64,000 bases of DNA. It comes from Salinicola aestuarinus. Lineage in GTDB: Bacteria > Pseudomonadota > Gammaproteobacteria > Pseudomonadales > Halomonadaceae. This document shows, one piece after another, positions 33,364-41,400 of the stretch. The stretch spans positions 113,225-177,224 of the forward strand of contig NZ_PZJP01000005.1 in NCBI RefSeq assembly GCF_003206645.1, in the 5' to 3' direction. How positions within the stretch are numbered: the stretch's first letter is position 1; each line of letters begins with the position of its first letter. The notes beneath the pieces were generated by a model that was not told where the DNA came from, did not search any database, and worked only from the letters and a program-made list of their open reading frames with translations. The translations under genes and the position numbers were made by a program.

Positions 33364-33567
33364 CTACTGGGCGTTCTTGAAGGCTTCACCCATCAGAATT
33401 TTTTGGCATTCTTGGACGAACTTCATTTGGTCCTCGCGTGAAGCGTCCCGGTATTGCTCACCCACCTCGGGATCTTGGCAGTTCTCAGCACTGGGTTCGG
33501 GCAATCCGCAACCTGTTAGCAGAACAGCGGATACGGTGATAGCGGTGCTTGCGATAAGTGTTTTCAT
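33364..33567 (-). CDS. Small lipoprotein, 67 aa
   Basis: Signal peptide with lipobox LLTGC, then about 48 mature residues with two cysteines (AENCQDPEVGEQY and QECQKI). Size and pattern resemble the small entry-exclusion lipoproteins encoded by conjugative elements (TrbK/Eex type), but this is similarity in style only. GGGAACACCTGAC precedes ATG 33567. It sits 13 bases upstream of the secreted protein gene. Confidence 0.55.
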   Translation of the reverse strand: MKTLIASTAITVSAVLLTGCGLPEPSAENCQDPEVGEQYRDASREDQMKFVQECQKILMGEAFKNAQ

Positions 33568-33596
33568 GTCAGGTGTTCCCTTTTTTAACCCAATTT

Positions 33597-34247
33597 TTAA
33601 GTGTTAGCTTGCTTCAACATTTCTTTTTCGATGTTGCTGATATAGGAATTACCTCCTCGGGTTACCTTGAAGCCGATAACCAAGGCTACGATTGTTGCCG
33701 GTATTACTGCTAGCACCGAGTAACCAAAACCAGCTTTCATGCCATATTCATAGTATGCATAACATATAGCCACGCTGATCCAGCCAACGTAGTAGCTAAT
33801 AATTCGGTTAAGTTTATCAACAACAGGGCCATTACCTGATTTCTTTTCCGCTGACAGAAAGCCCAACAGGCCGAATATCGGAAGCATTACAGAAAATGCA
33901 ACCCATAGGGCGCATAGAATCACTGTTCCTGTAAGGTTACCGTCGTTACCAGTTTCTACTCTCATACGAACGATTTCAGCGGTGGACTTGTTATAGAACA
34001 TGACGAGCCCTTGATCGTCGTAAGCCATGATCAGCTCGTGACCCGGCCAGAACGAGAGATTCGTATCACTTAATGACCAAGTGCGTTGAGAGCCGGTTTT
34101 CTGGTTCTCCAACAAGACTTTGGTCGTAACCCCGCCGGTGTGCTCAGTTTTGATCTCAAAGTAGCGACCGCTCCCCTCGCTGTAGACGGAAGCGTTACGG
34201 CTGTCCTGCTCCACAACGTCCACGACCTTCACATGATCGAAGCGCAT
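33597..34247 (-). CDS. Membrane protein with extracytoplasmic N-terminal region
   Basis: 216 residues from ATG 34247, which has GAGG eight bases upstream; a TTG at 34322 would add 25 residues. Residues 1-105 are beta-rich and hydrophilic, residues 108-135 (TVILCALWVAFSVMLPIFGLLGFL) and 150-200 are hydrophobic helices, and the tail is cytosolic. No family recognised. It is upstream of two small envelope proteins on the same strand, so an envelope complex is possible. Confidence 0.55.
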   Translation of the reverse strand: MRFDHVKVVDVVEQDSRNASVYSEGSGRYFEIKTEHTGGVTTKVLLENQKTGSQRTWSLSDTNLSFWPGHELIMAYDDQGLVMFYNKSTAEIVRMRVETGNDGNLTGTVILCALWVAFSVMLPIFGLLGFLSAEKKSGNGPVVDKLNRIISYYVGWISVAICYAYYEYGMKAGFGYSVLAVIPATIVALVIGFKVTRGGNSYISNIEKEMLKQANT

Positions 34248-34354
34248 TCCCCAGACCTCATTTTTGGTTTTGGCCGGTAGGTTTGATCGCTTGTAACAGG
34301 ATGTCAATAGGCGATGTCTCAAGCTTTGTAGGAAATGATTTATTTAGAGATTTA

Positions 34355-34363
34355 TGATATAAT
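34355..34363 (+). promoter_or_regulatory. Extended -10 promoter before 34392
   Basis: TGATATAAT, 28 bases before ATG 34392. Confidence 0.5.
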
Positions 34364-34391
34364 AGAATCAATAACAAAAAGGAGATATGGC

Positions 34392-35693
34392 ATGATTTAC
34401 AACAACACGCAGGAAATTAGAAAAAAATCCAAAAAGTTTATGTATCAAGGAATCTTAGGAACTACCGCGTTAGCTTACGGGACTGGCGCTGTTGCTCAGG
34501 GTTGGGAGCAAGTGGATAAGAAAGAGTTGGTTTTGAATAAAGCTTCGCAGAGTGACGAAGCATTCGATTTGACGCAGTTCATTCAAGACGGTCGAACAAA
34601 GCTGAATAATGATAAAGGGGCTATGTCTTCAGAAACACGCTTAACAGCAGAAGAGGTCGCAACTTCTCCAATGACTCAGCTAACAAAAAACGAACCCGTG
34701 GTCATGGGAATGTTTGACGGTGCTAATGATTTAGGCACTATTCAGGTTATCAGTATGAAGCGTCACCCAGACGGTTCGGCGACTCTATATCAGAAGTTCT
34801 TTACGCCCTATGACTTTGACCCCAAAAGTGAAGGTGGCACCATGTCGCGAGCGAGCGTCGACATTCTCGAAAATCGATACGGCGGGAATCCATTTGAAGA
34901 TTTCAAATCTGATGAAGAAGAATACAAAAATTCGTTTATCAAGATAAAGCCTTATGGCCTACAAACGGCTATGGGGCTTGCTATGCAACATTACCAGTCA
35001 ACGACCGGAATATATGTTTTTCTTGAACCTCAAGTTCGAGTTTGGACTACGACAAGTGGTGGCCCTTTCAGAAAGAAAGTGACAACGCATGTTGAAGCAC
35101 ACTTTAAGCCACACTGGGGGCTTCTAACTCCTTCTGATATCGGCAACGATATGGGAACCGTGGGAAAACCGTTTTATGTGCTTGCGAATGGTAAAACTGT
35201 CATATCAGGTGCAAGTCTTCATGAAGGTAGTTGTGCTTTAAATCCGCACTATGGCGATAGCCCTGACGAACCGAAATATCTATCTACTTTCGCGTGTGAT
35301 CGAGTCAAAGTTTTCTACGACAAAAAATCAAAATCCGGTTGGACCGGTATAGCAATTATCGCAGTCGGAATCGCTGTTGGAATGGCAACTGGTGGATTCG
35401 GTCTTGCAGGAACCAAAGTCATGGGCGCACTTTATGGTGGTATGGCTTTCGCAGGGTATGGAGCAATCAATGGAAACACCAACTTCACTGAAGTTTCGAC
35501 CACAAGCATAGGGAATGTTACTGCGATATCTGATACCAGATCCCTTGAGAAACAGGGTGATTGGGCCATGAAATGGAAAAATGTTATGAGGGATAGAGTT
35601 AACGAAGGACCGCTTGATTCAAAACTTGACGAAATCAATGAATCACTCAAAAAAGAAAAAGACAACTGGGAATTAAATACCATAGAACCATAA
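34392..35693 (+). CDS. Exported or membrane-anchored protein, 433 aa
   Basis: ATG 34392 follows AAAGGAGATATGGC; the upstream in-frame ATG at 34335 lies before the promoter and is rejected. An N-terminal helix (QGILGTTALAYGTGAVAQG) looks like a signal anchor or uncleaved signal. The middle is beta-rich with two cysteines (GSCALNPHYG, TFACDRVK). Near residue 320 a glycine-zipper-like helix pair (GIAIIAVGIAVGMATGGFGL) could insert into membranes. A charged C-terminus follows. Function unknown; membrane insertion of the glycine-rich pair is an inference. Confidence 0.6.
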   Translation: MIYNNTQEIRKKSKKFMYQGILGTTALAYGTGAVAQGWEQVDKKELVLNKASQSDEAFDLTQFIQDGRTKLNNDKGAMSSETRLTAEEVATSPMTQLTKNEPVVMGMFDGANDLGTIQVISMKRHPDGSATLYQKFFTPYDFDPKSEGGTMSRASVDILENRYGGNPFEDFKSDEEEYKNSFIKIKPYGLQTAMGLAMQHYQSTTGIYVFLEPQVRVWTTTSGGPFRKKVTTHVEAHFKPHWGLLTPSDIGNDMGTVGKPFYVLANGKTVISGASLHEGSCALNPHYGDSPDEPKYLSTFACDRVKVFYDKKSKSGWTGIAIIAVGIAVGMATGGFGLAGTKVMGALYGGMAFAGYGAINGNTNFTEVSTTSIGNVTAISDTRSLEKQGDWAMKWKNVMRDRVNEGPLDSKLDEINESLKKEKDNWELNTIEP

Positions 35694-35706
35694 TAAGGAG
35701 AACAGC

Positions 35707-36298
35707 ATGGAAAAAAACAATAATAGCAATAGCTTTAGTTTCAATATCACTACCTGCTTTTGCCGACTTTTCGCTATCAGCAGAAGAAAGCAAAAACTCA
35801 CCGATTTCGATACTGCTTTACGGTCAGGCTGTAGCAGTGTCGACTAGCCCCAGCAAAACCATTGTTATTGAAAAGCAAGGTCTTGACAATTCCCGTCGCC
35901 AAATCGTGCATGAGACGATCTACGAAAAACCATTGCAAGAGGTTTTACAGTCGGACGCTATAGCCTATGGAATTCACCATGACGGCCATGAGTGGACCAT
36001 AGAAACCAAGAGTCATAGCGAGAGAGTGAATGCTTACACCAAGGCTTCTATCGACTCTACGCACAAAGCTTGGGCAAGAGGAATGTTAGCTTTTAATCCG
36101 GTCGACAAGCCATTTTTTGAACTGCCTTTAATTCAGTCAGGTTTTGTATACGCGAATCAAATTGTTCTTGGAAACACTGAATATGAAGTCTCACCCAAAG
36201 CTGAAAAATTATTTCAGGTTTCAAACAAGCCAAAACGAAAGGAAATCAACGGTCGTGACGCTTGGGATACGCTTAACAATGCCAGCCGAAACTTTTAA
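35707..36298 (+). CDS. Periplasmic protein with frameshift in an A7 tract
   Basis: The ribosome site AAGGAG and ATG 35707 are followed by GG and seven A (35711-35717). Read as written, the frame stops at a TAG after 42 codons. With one A fewer, the sequence gives MEKTIIAIALVSISLPAFA, a perfect signal peptide, and continues without a stop for about 190 residues to 36298. From 35717 onward the long frame is fully open. Either a sequencing error, phase variation by slippage in the A tract, or transcriptional slippage restores it. The mature protein has no recognised domain. It follows the 34392 gene by 13 bases. Confidence 0.65.
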
Positions 36299-36587
36299 AA
36301 GCGTTAACTTTTTTTCATTATACTTTTACTGTAAATGTAAACTTTTTAAGTAAAAAAGATAAATAATTATTACATTTTAATATTTATATGTTATAATATT
36401 AAAATAGCCACCCGGAAGAAGGTGGCTATAACTAGAAGGCAAAACTGGCGCTGAAACCAAAATGAAAGAGAACAATTTGACGCCAGCCTTGACAGCAATC
36501 ATTATATAATAAGTTGTATGTAATTGTCAATTAAGTATTTGCCTCCTTTTTAATAATAAGTCATTAAAAATACAAAAGGAGAGAAGA
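36299..36587 (+). promoter_or_regulatory. repA control region
   Basis: The operator-like ACTGTAAATGTAAAC (36328-36342) is followed by TGTTATAAT (36389-36397). The transcript would start with a hairpin TAGCCACC/GGTGGCTA (36405-36428), then CTGGCG (36445) which can pair with CGCCAG (36481), then AT-rich sequence with TATATAATAAG near 36513 and AGGAGAG before repA. This looks like a structured 5' region that could control copy number. Confidence 0.5.
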
Positions 36588-37556
36588 ATGACTAACAATA
36601 ATGTTTTAGAAAAATCTGCAAGTGGTTGGAACTACTTTAATATAGACGCAGTTAGCAAGACTACCCCTGAACCACTCGATTTTGTTCTACCCGGCTTTGT
36701 ATCAGGAACCGTGGGTTCTTTAGTCGGTGCTGGTGGTGCTTCAAAATCAGCCATGGCCCTCGCTATTGCTGGTGAAATTTGCGGTGGTAGCGAAATGGTG
36801 GGTGCGAAGCCAAACCCTACTGACAAGGCTGTCAGCGTCCTTGTTCTTGAAGATCCAGCGCTAGCGACACAGCATAGAATCGACTCCTACTTTCATTCGC
36901 TCAACGACGAACAGAGAAAGAATGTAGCTGACGGCAGGCTTCAAATCATGCCATTAGCCAGTCAACCCTTTGATATCGAAAAATCTGCTACGCTCGAAAA
37001 ACTTGAGCAGATTGCTAGCTATTCCCGTCTAATCATTTTGGATACATTCAAGAAGGTCCACAACCTTAACGAGAACGACAGTGGCGATATGGGTATCGTG
37101 CTAGACAAGCTCTTGAAAATTGCTGACAAAAACAACTGCGCGATTCTATTCCTCCACCACATGAACAAAGGTTCTGCTGTCAACGATACTGCAGGAGAAC
37201 AGCAGTCTTCGCGTGGCTCGTCTGTGCTTGTCGACAATATTCGTTTTCAGGCTTACATGAAAACCATGTCGGTCAAAGACGCTAGTGAATATGGAATCTC
37301 AGAAGACGAGCGCAAAAGATATGTTCAGTATGGCGTTAGCAAGGTCAATCTAGCTATGCACCCTGAGCCTATCTGGTTCAAAAGAGTCTCGGACCCGAGG
37401 CCCGAAATCTACGGCTATACGCTTCAGCGTGTAGAGCTTGAGAAAAAAGACAAAAAAGAAAAGCCAGTCGCAAAACCTGCAAAAGCAAGGAAGCCAGTAG
37501 CAGTCGAAAATAACAACAACATGGAGAGTTCAAATGAAAAATTTGCAGACTTCTGA
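36588..37556 (+). CDS. repA: RepA-like replicative helicase (IncQ type)
   Basis: 322 residues of the RSF1010 RepA / hexameric helicase family (RecA-like fold). Walker A is SLVGAGGASKSAMAL near residue 45 (a Ser replaces the usual Gly before Lys), Walker B is RLIILDTF near 147, followed by CAILFLHHMNKG and the RepA signature SSRGSSVLVDNIRF. The C-terminal 40 residues are Lys/Pro/Ala-rich. RepA unwinds DNA at oriV after initiator binding. It overlaps repC by 23 bases. No RepB-type primase was found in the element. Confidence 0.88.
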   Translation: MTNNNVLEKSASGWNYFNIDAVSKTTPEPLDFVLPGFVSGTVGSLVGAGGASKSAMALAIAGEICGGSEMVGAKPNPTDKAVSVLVLEDPALATQHRIDSYFHSLNDEQRKNVADGRLQIMPLASQPFDIEKSATLEKLEQIASYSRLIILDTFKKVHNLNENDSGDMGIVLDKLLKIADKNNCAILFLHHMNKGSAVNDTAGEQQSSRGSSVLVDNIRFQAYMKTMSVKDASEYGISEDERKRYVQYGVSKVNLAMHPEPIWFKRVSDPRPEIYGYTLQRVELEKKDKKEKPVAKPAKARKPVAVENNNNMESSNEKFADF

Positions 37557-38442
37557 AATCACTTTCGCGCAGAATGACACGGCTTCACTTTTAGCGCCAA
37601 TTTTTACACACGTCAGCAATACGAAAGGCGAACGAGACAAAGATATCGTTCACTACAACTACAATGGCGCTGATATCACATTCAGAATGTTCGAGAAGCT
37701 TGACGCTATCGAACAGTCCGTTTTGCTCGCAATCGTTGGATTGTCAGCAAAACAGGGGTTGTTGCTACCACCTGAGCCAAAGCAGGGCTCTATCTCTGAA
37801 AAGCTTTTGAGCCGTTTGGATAAGGGCACCGACGAGCTATCCCCATTCTCAAACCACCCGCGTGTTATCAAAACTAGCTACTATGCGATTTTGAAGGCTT
37901 CAGGCATGGGTAGGAGCAAGCAGAGCAAAGAAAGGCTCATAAAGGCTTTGAGAAGGCTTTCTCAGGTTAATTATGAAATCGAGACAGATAGATATATCAC
38001 CTCAGAAAACATGATATCGCTTGTCGTCGATAAAGACGAAGAAATGTTATATATCGGTATTTCAAGTATTTTGTCCTATGCTCTAGAAAATCAATACACT
38101 TACATAGACCTTGTTGAAAGGAAGCAATTAGGTTCTCGTGCTGGTGTTGCTCATTTACTACACGCTCGCTTAAGCGCGAGTGTTAATGTTGGTAGAACTC
38201 ACTCTTTCAATGCAGAGAGAATGGCTTTAATGCTCAATGGTTTCGTTTCAAGAAAAAAAGTGGACGGAGAGTGGTCAGAAGTTTACGACGATATTGACAG
38301 CTTGAAATTAAAGAACTTGAAAAGGTTTGTTGTCTCCGCTTTCAGGAAAATCGGCGAACTTGAAGGATGGGTAGTTTCTGAAAAAGGTAAAGGCAAGAAT
38401 CATGTTTTTAAGGTCAGTAGACTTGATATTAGTAATTCTTAA
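37534..38442 (+). CDS. repC: RepC-like iteron-binding initiator
   Basis: 302 residues. The central TFRMFEKLDAIEQSVLLAIVGL and KERLIKALRRLSQVNYEIE regions and the closing winged-helix-like part match the RepC initiators of IncQ-type plasmids. The start lies inside repA with GGAG upstream. It binds the iterons that begin within 10 bases of its stop codon. RepA and RepC order is as in IncQ replicons. Confidence 0.82.
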   Translation: MKNLQTSEITFAQNDTASLLAPIFTHVSNTKGERDKDIVHYNYNGADITFRMFEKLDAIEQSVLLAIVGLSAKQGLLLPPEPKQGSISEKLLSRLDKGTDELSPFSNHPRVIKTSYYAILKASGMGRSKQSKERLIKALRRLSQVNYEIETDRYITSENMISLVVDKDEEMLYIGISSILSYALENQYTYIDLVERKQLGSRAGVAHLLHARLSASVNVGRTHSFNAERMALMLNGFVSRKKVDGEWSEVYDDIDSLKLKNLKRFVVSAFRKIGELEGWVVSEKGKGKNHVFKVSRLDISNS

Positions 38443-38446
38443 TAAT

Positions 38447-38571
38447 TCGCTTAGACAGCACCTTGTAAAATTCAGGGTGCTTTTTTTTGTGCCTTCAACA
38501 CCATTAAAACTATCGCTTAGACAGCACCAACTATCGCTTAGACAGCACCAACTATCGCTTAGACAGCACCT
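38447..38571. repeat. oriV: IncQ-like iterons of oriV
   Basis: Three direct repeats of 21 bases begin at 38509, 38530 and 38551, with core TATCGCTTAGACAGCACC. A fourth partial copy, TCGCTTAGACAGCACC, lies at 38447-38462. The three and a half copies directly downstream of repC mirror the arrangement in RSF1010-type origins, where RepC binds. Confidence 0.88.
38457..38490 (+). terminator. repC terminator overlapping an iteron copy
   Basis: AGCACCTTG pairs with CAGGGTGCT (one G-T pair) and is followed by eight T. Its left arm is the end of the partial iteron at 38447. Confidence 0.75.
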
Positions 38572-38579
38572 AGCGACTC

Positions 38580-38890
38580 AATATTTTCGTCATTTTTCAA
38601 GCGGATTTACTACCATAATGAAAGTCGCCATTTTTCTCTTTTAATACTCTTTAAAGAGTATTTTAAGGAATCTCTTAAAACCGGCGCTTGAAGCGCCGTT
38701 TTCTTCGATTCGAATTTCGGTTTTAGAAAAACAAAACCTATTCGCTTGGAACTTCGTTCCAGCGCTCAATGTTATTGATAAAGAGAGTTAGTTGATTTTG
38801 TCTGGCTTTAAGAGAATAGCTTTAATCAATTAAAAATTAGCGATCAATAAATAATATTAGCATTAAATAGTTGATGCTTAAAAACTATGA
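38580..38890. other. Candidate oriV single-strand initiation region
   Basis: Beyond the iterons lies a perfect 20-base palindrome centred at 38652 (AATACTCTTT/AAAGAGTATT, 38643-38662), then a tight hairpin CGGCGCTT/AAGCGCCG (38682-38698) and an imperfect hairpin 38743-38764 (CGCTTGGAAC/GTTCCAGCG). IncQ origins carry ssi hairpins used by their primase. Here the primase is missing, so a host or unrecognised primase would be needed. TGATATAAT at 38891 then serves the next gene. Confidence 0.45.
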
Positions 38891-38934
38891 TGATATAATA
38901 AAGACTGAAACCAAAAATATAAAGGGGAACAAAA

Positions 38935-39513
38935 ATGAAAACTTTCAAAACTATATCTATTGCTTTTATATCATTTGCTTTGCTTGGCCTTCAAGGTTGT
39001 GTAAGCATAACTAGCCAATCTGATCCTAACAAATCAGCATTCATAGCTAGTGACAGTGTTAGTCAGTCACATAAGCTTTATCAAGGTGTCACTGTTTCAG
39101 ATACTGAAGGGTTCAAGGGCACTAATCCTCTTTCCTTCACTTCTACTGTATCGCCGAATCTCGACAATGAATCAGCAAAAGAAGTGTTGGAAAAATCTCT
39201 TGATTCAGCAGGTATGCTTGCTAGCACCGAAAGCTCTGCTCGTTATGCATTGTCAGCCAAAATGGTTGATAGCGGGGCTTACGGAGCCTTTTCTACCAAA
39301 ACTACCTTTACTGATATCACAAGAACAATGACTATCGAGTATATTTTGACTCAAATCTCAAATTCATTGAATGTGTATGAAGAATCGATCACTAGCTCGG
39401 GAACTGCTACTGGCTTCAAGGTTCTTTTCTACGCGAAAGAAAAGGATGCAAGTGAGAAAGCTTATAATGCTAACACAGAACAGCTTATTTCTAATTTGAA
39501 AGCTATTGAATAA
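38935..39513 (+). CDS. Lipoprotein, paralogue of left-end lipoprotein
   Basis: 192 residues with signal peptide and lipobox LQGC (Cys about residue 22), followed by VSITS as in the 4232 gene. Shared motifs include TEGFKGTNP, SPNLDNESAKE and a C-terminal QLISNLKAIE / QLIEDLKGLQ. TGATATAAT at 38891-38899 and AAAGGGGAAC precede the ATG. Each paralogue lies near one end of the integrated element and would be about 5 kb apart in the circle. Function unknown. Confidence 0.75.
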   Translation: MKTFKTISIAFISFALLGLQGCVSITSQSDPNKSAFIASDSVSQSHKLYQGVTVSDTEGFKGTNPLSFTSTVSPNLDNESAKEVLEKSLDSAGMLASTESSARYALSAKMVDSGAYGAFSTKTTFTDITRTMTIEYILTQISNSLNVYEESITSSGTATGFKVLFYAKEKDASEKAYNANTEQLISNLKAIE

Positions 39514-39530
39514 CTCTCAGCAGGAGTTTC

Positions 39531-39559
39531 AAAGCCTCGCCCACCAGCGGGGCTTTTTT
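39531..39559 (+). terminator. Terminator after right-end lipoprotein
   Basis: AAAGCCTCGC / GCGGGGCTTT hairpin with a six-T run. Confidence 0.85.
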
Positions 39560-39894
39560 ATGTCTATGCATGCATAAAGTAGACGCCTTGACAGCTATTA
39601 CCACTTCTTCAATAACAAGGGTTCTTGCTAACAAAACTCATTGAGGTCAAGCCTCCTACCTTCATAGTCCTGCGCGGGGCTAGGAAACCCGCTTATGCCC
39701 GCACGACACAGGCTTTCGAGGTGAGGTAGGTAAAGGCGTGCGTTCGATTCGATTGACTTCTGTAGGGCTTCCATAGCCGGGCTCTCGGATACTGTATGGA
39801 TAGACAGTATCTAGCCTAGCCCATGTTCAGGCAAGCTAGCAATCACGCGGTTTTGACTGCAGAGGTAGAGTTTGTGTATAACATGACTGGCTTG
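39560..39894. other. Non-coding right end of the element
   Basis: No gene is seen. Base composition is near 50 per cent GC, unlike the rest of the element. It contains GCGGG/CCCGC (39674-39692), a CCTACC/GGTAGG pair that could close a larger fold (39655-39730), and a perfect inverted repeat GATACTGT/ACAGTATC (39788-39811). In the excised circle it would lie directly upstream of the thioesterase-integrase operon. Confidence 0.4.
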
Positions 39895-39910
39895 ATGAGT
39901 ACGGTCATCG
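39881..39910. other. attR: attR junction
   Basis: Element sequence ends in ACTGGCTTG and host sequence begins at GAGTACGGT, sharing the central AT at 39895-39896. On the minus strand the host side reads TCGATGACCGTACTCAT, which is the missing 5' coding part of the thioesterase gene. Confidence 0.8.
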
Positions 39911-39947
39911 ACAGCTCGTGCTGTCGGGGAATGTCGTCTTGCGCCAC
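39895..39947 (-). pseudogene. Detached 5' fragment of host thioesterase
   Basis: GTG 39947 has GAGG six bases upstream and opens VAQDDIPRQHELSMTVL, which aligns with TQQHSERHELSLTVL of the element copy. After 17 codons the frame enters the element and stops 17 codons later, giving a useless peptide. The native promoter is expected just to the right (39950-40080). Confidence 0.8.
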
Positions 39948-40086
39948 GTTCGCCTCGAAGAGTCGGTATTTCGCTCGTTGTCGTTCGGCGCGACCTGTCA
40001 CGCACAGGCGCGCTCGCTGGGCGCAAGATGTATCACGTTTGGCCGGGACTGCCCATCGCGGGCGGCCCGCCAGGGCCCCGGTGGCG

Positions 40087-41400
40087 CTACAGGAGCGTCA
40101 GTCCCAGTCCGATCACGGCACCGGTCACCACGAGCTGGATCAGGCAGAAGCCCATGATGTCCTTGGCGTTCAGCCCGGCGATGGCGAGCACCGGTAGTGC
40201 CCAGAAAGGCTGCAGCAGGTTGGTCCAGGCATCCCCCCAGGCGACCCCCATTGCCACCCGGGCCACGTCCGCCCCCAGCGCCTCGGCGGCGGGCAGCATC
40301 ACCGGTGCCTGTACCGCCCACTGCCCGCCGCCGGAGGGGACGAACAGATTGACCACGCCGGCACTGATGAACGACCAGAACGGCAGGCTCTCGGCGCTGG
40401 CAATGGCGACGAACATCTGCGACAGCGACTCGGCCAACCCCGAGCCCATCATGATGCCCATGATACCGGCGTAGAACGGGAACTGGATGACGATACCGGC
40501 GCCGCCCTTGATCGCCTCGTTGAGACTCGCCAGCAGGCTTCTCGGGGTGCGGTGCAGCACGATCGCCAGCATCAGGAACAGGAAGTTGACGCTGTTGAGG
40601 TTGAGCCCGCCACCGGCAATGGCGAAGTCGTAGATCAGATAGGCGAGCCCCGGTACGCCGACCAGCCAGGAGAGCAGGGTCGAGTTCTCCAGTCGGTCCG
40701 CCGGGCGCTCGATCGTCACCCGGTCGTCGGCGCCCGGCTCGGTCAGGCGCGAGGGCGGGATGTAGACGCTGTCGCGAGGCGCCGGCAGCATCCAGCGATT
40801 GACCAGCGGCATGATCACGAACAGCGCCGCAACGATGAGCAGATTGAAACCGGCAAAGATCGTCTGCGAGGTGGAGATGAGGCCGATCTCGGCCTCGCTG
40901 AAGTGGCCCGGTGTGGCGATGGTCAGCGGGATCGAGCCGGCGAGCCCGCCGTGCCAGACCACGAACCCCGAGTAGGCGCTGGCGATCAGCAGGCGATAGT
41001 CGACCCGGATGCGTCGCGCCAGCGCCTTGGCGAAGAGCGCGCCGATCACCAGCCCGAAGCCCCAGTTGATCCAGCTCGCCGCCAGCGACACCAGCGTGAC
41101 CAGCACGATGGCGCCACCCGGCGAGCGGGCGAGGCTTGCCAGTCGGTCGAGCAGCCGCTTGATCGGCGGCGAACTGGCGAGCATGAAGCCGGTGACCAGT
41201 ACCAGCAGCATCTGCATCGAGAACGACAGCAGCCCCCAGAACCCGTCGCCCCAGTCGCGCATGACGGCCAGTGGCGCTCGCCCCTCGATGAGCATCGCGG
41301 CGAGGGCGGCGATGAGCGTGAGCAGCAGCACGAAGATGTAGGGATCGGGCAGATAGCGTTCGACCATGCGAACGGCGGGGCGCGATAGACGCTGGAGCAT
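40087..41400 (-). CDS. AtoE family short-chain fatty acid transporter
   Basis: A 437-residue polytopic inner membrane protein of the AtoE type. It has about twelve hydrophobic helices, with the conserved stretches LPDPYIFVLLLT at the start, SWINWGFGLVIGA, GFVVWHGGLAGSIPL and FVPSGGGQWAVQAPVM near the end. The family takes up short-chain fatty acids such as acetoacetate or butyrate. I chose ATG 41400; an open frame extends to TTG 41451 without a clear ribosome site. Host composition. Confidence 0.85.
   Translation of the reverse strand: MLQRLSRPAVRMVERYLPDPYIFVLLLTLIAALAAMLIEGRAPLAVMRDWGDGFWGLLSFSMQMLLVLVTGFMLASSPPIKRLLDRLASLARSPGGAIVLVTLVSLAASWINWGFGLVIGALFAKALARRIRVDYRLLIASAYSGFVVWHGGLAGSIPLTIATPGHFSEAEIGLISTSQTIFAGFNLLIVAALFVIMPLVNRWMLPAPRDSVYIPPSRLTEPGADDRVTIERPADRLENSTLLSWLVGVPGLAYLIYDFAIAGGGLNLNSVNFLFLMLAIVLHRTPRSLLASLNEAIKGGAGIVIQFPFYAGIMGIMMGSGLAESLSQMFVAIASAESLPFWSFISAGVVNLFVPSGGGQWAVQAPVMLPAAEALGADVARVAMGVAWGDAWTNLLQPFWALPVLAIAGLNAKDIMGFCLIQLVVTGAVIGLGLTLL

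Larger units (their letters stand above)
1236..39894. mobile_element. Integrative mobilisable plasmid-like element, 38.7 kb
   Basis: The segment is AT-rich against a GC-rich chromosome and is bounded by two halves of one host gene. It encodes a large serine integrase at its left end, a ColE1-type mobilisation cassette, an IncQ-like repA-repC replicon with iterons, an MvaT-type silencer and many small unknown genes. Its genes share a ribosome-site style (AACAAAGGAGAA) and a recurrent extended -10 box TGNTATAAT. No complete mating-pair apparatus, VirB4-type or VirD4-type ATPase is visible, so mobilisation in trans is inferred. The element contains no insertion sequences or resistance genes that I recognise. 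Confidence 0.88.

Noticed and set aside
38509..38571. CRISPR array
   Set aside because: The repeats are contiguous 21-base iterons without spacers, beside repC.
1236..39894. Prophage interpretation of the element
   Set aside because: No capsid, terminase, portal, tail or lysis genes are visible; replication and mobilisation genes are of plasmid type.
1236..39894. Self-transmissible ICE interpretation
   Set aside because: No VirB4-like or VirD4-like ATPase and no set of channel genes beyond an orphan DotA/TraY.
39560..39894. tRNA gene as integration target
   Set aside because: No cloverleaf can be drawn, and the junction falls in a protein-coding gene.
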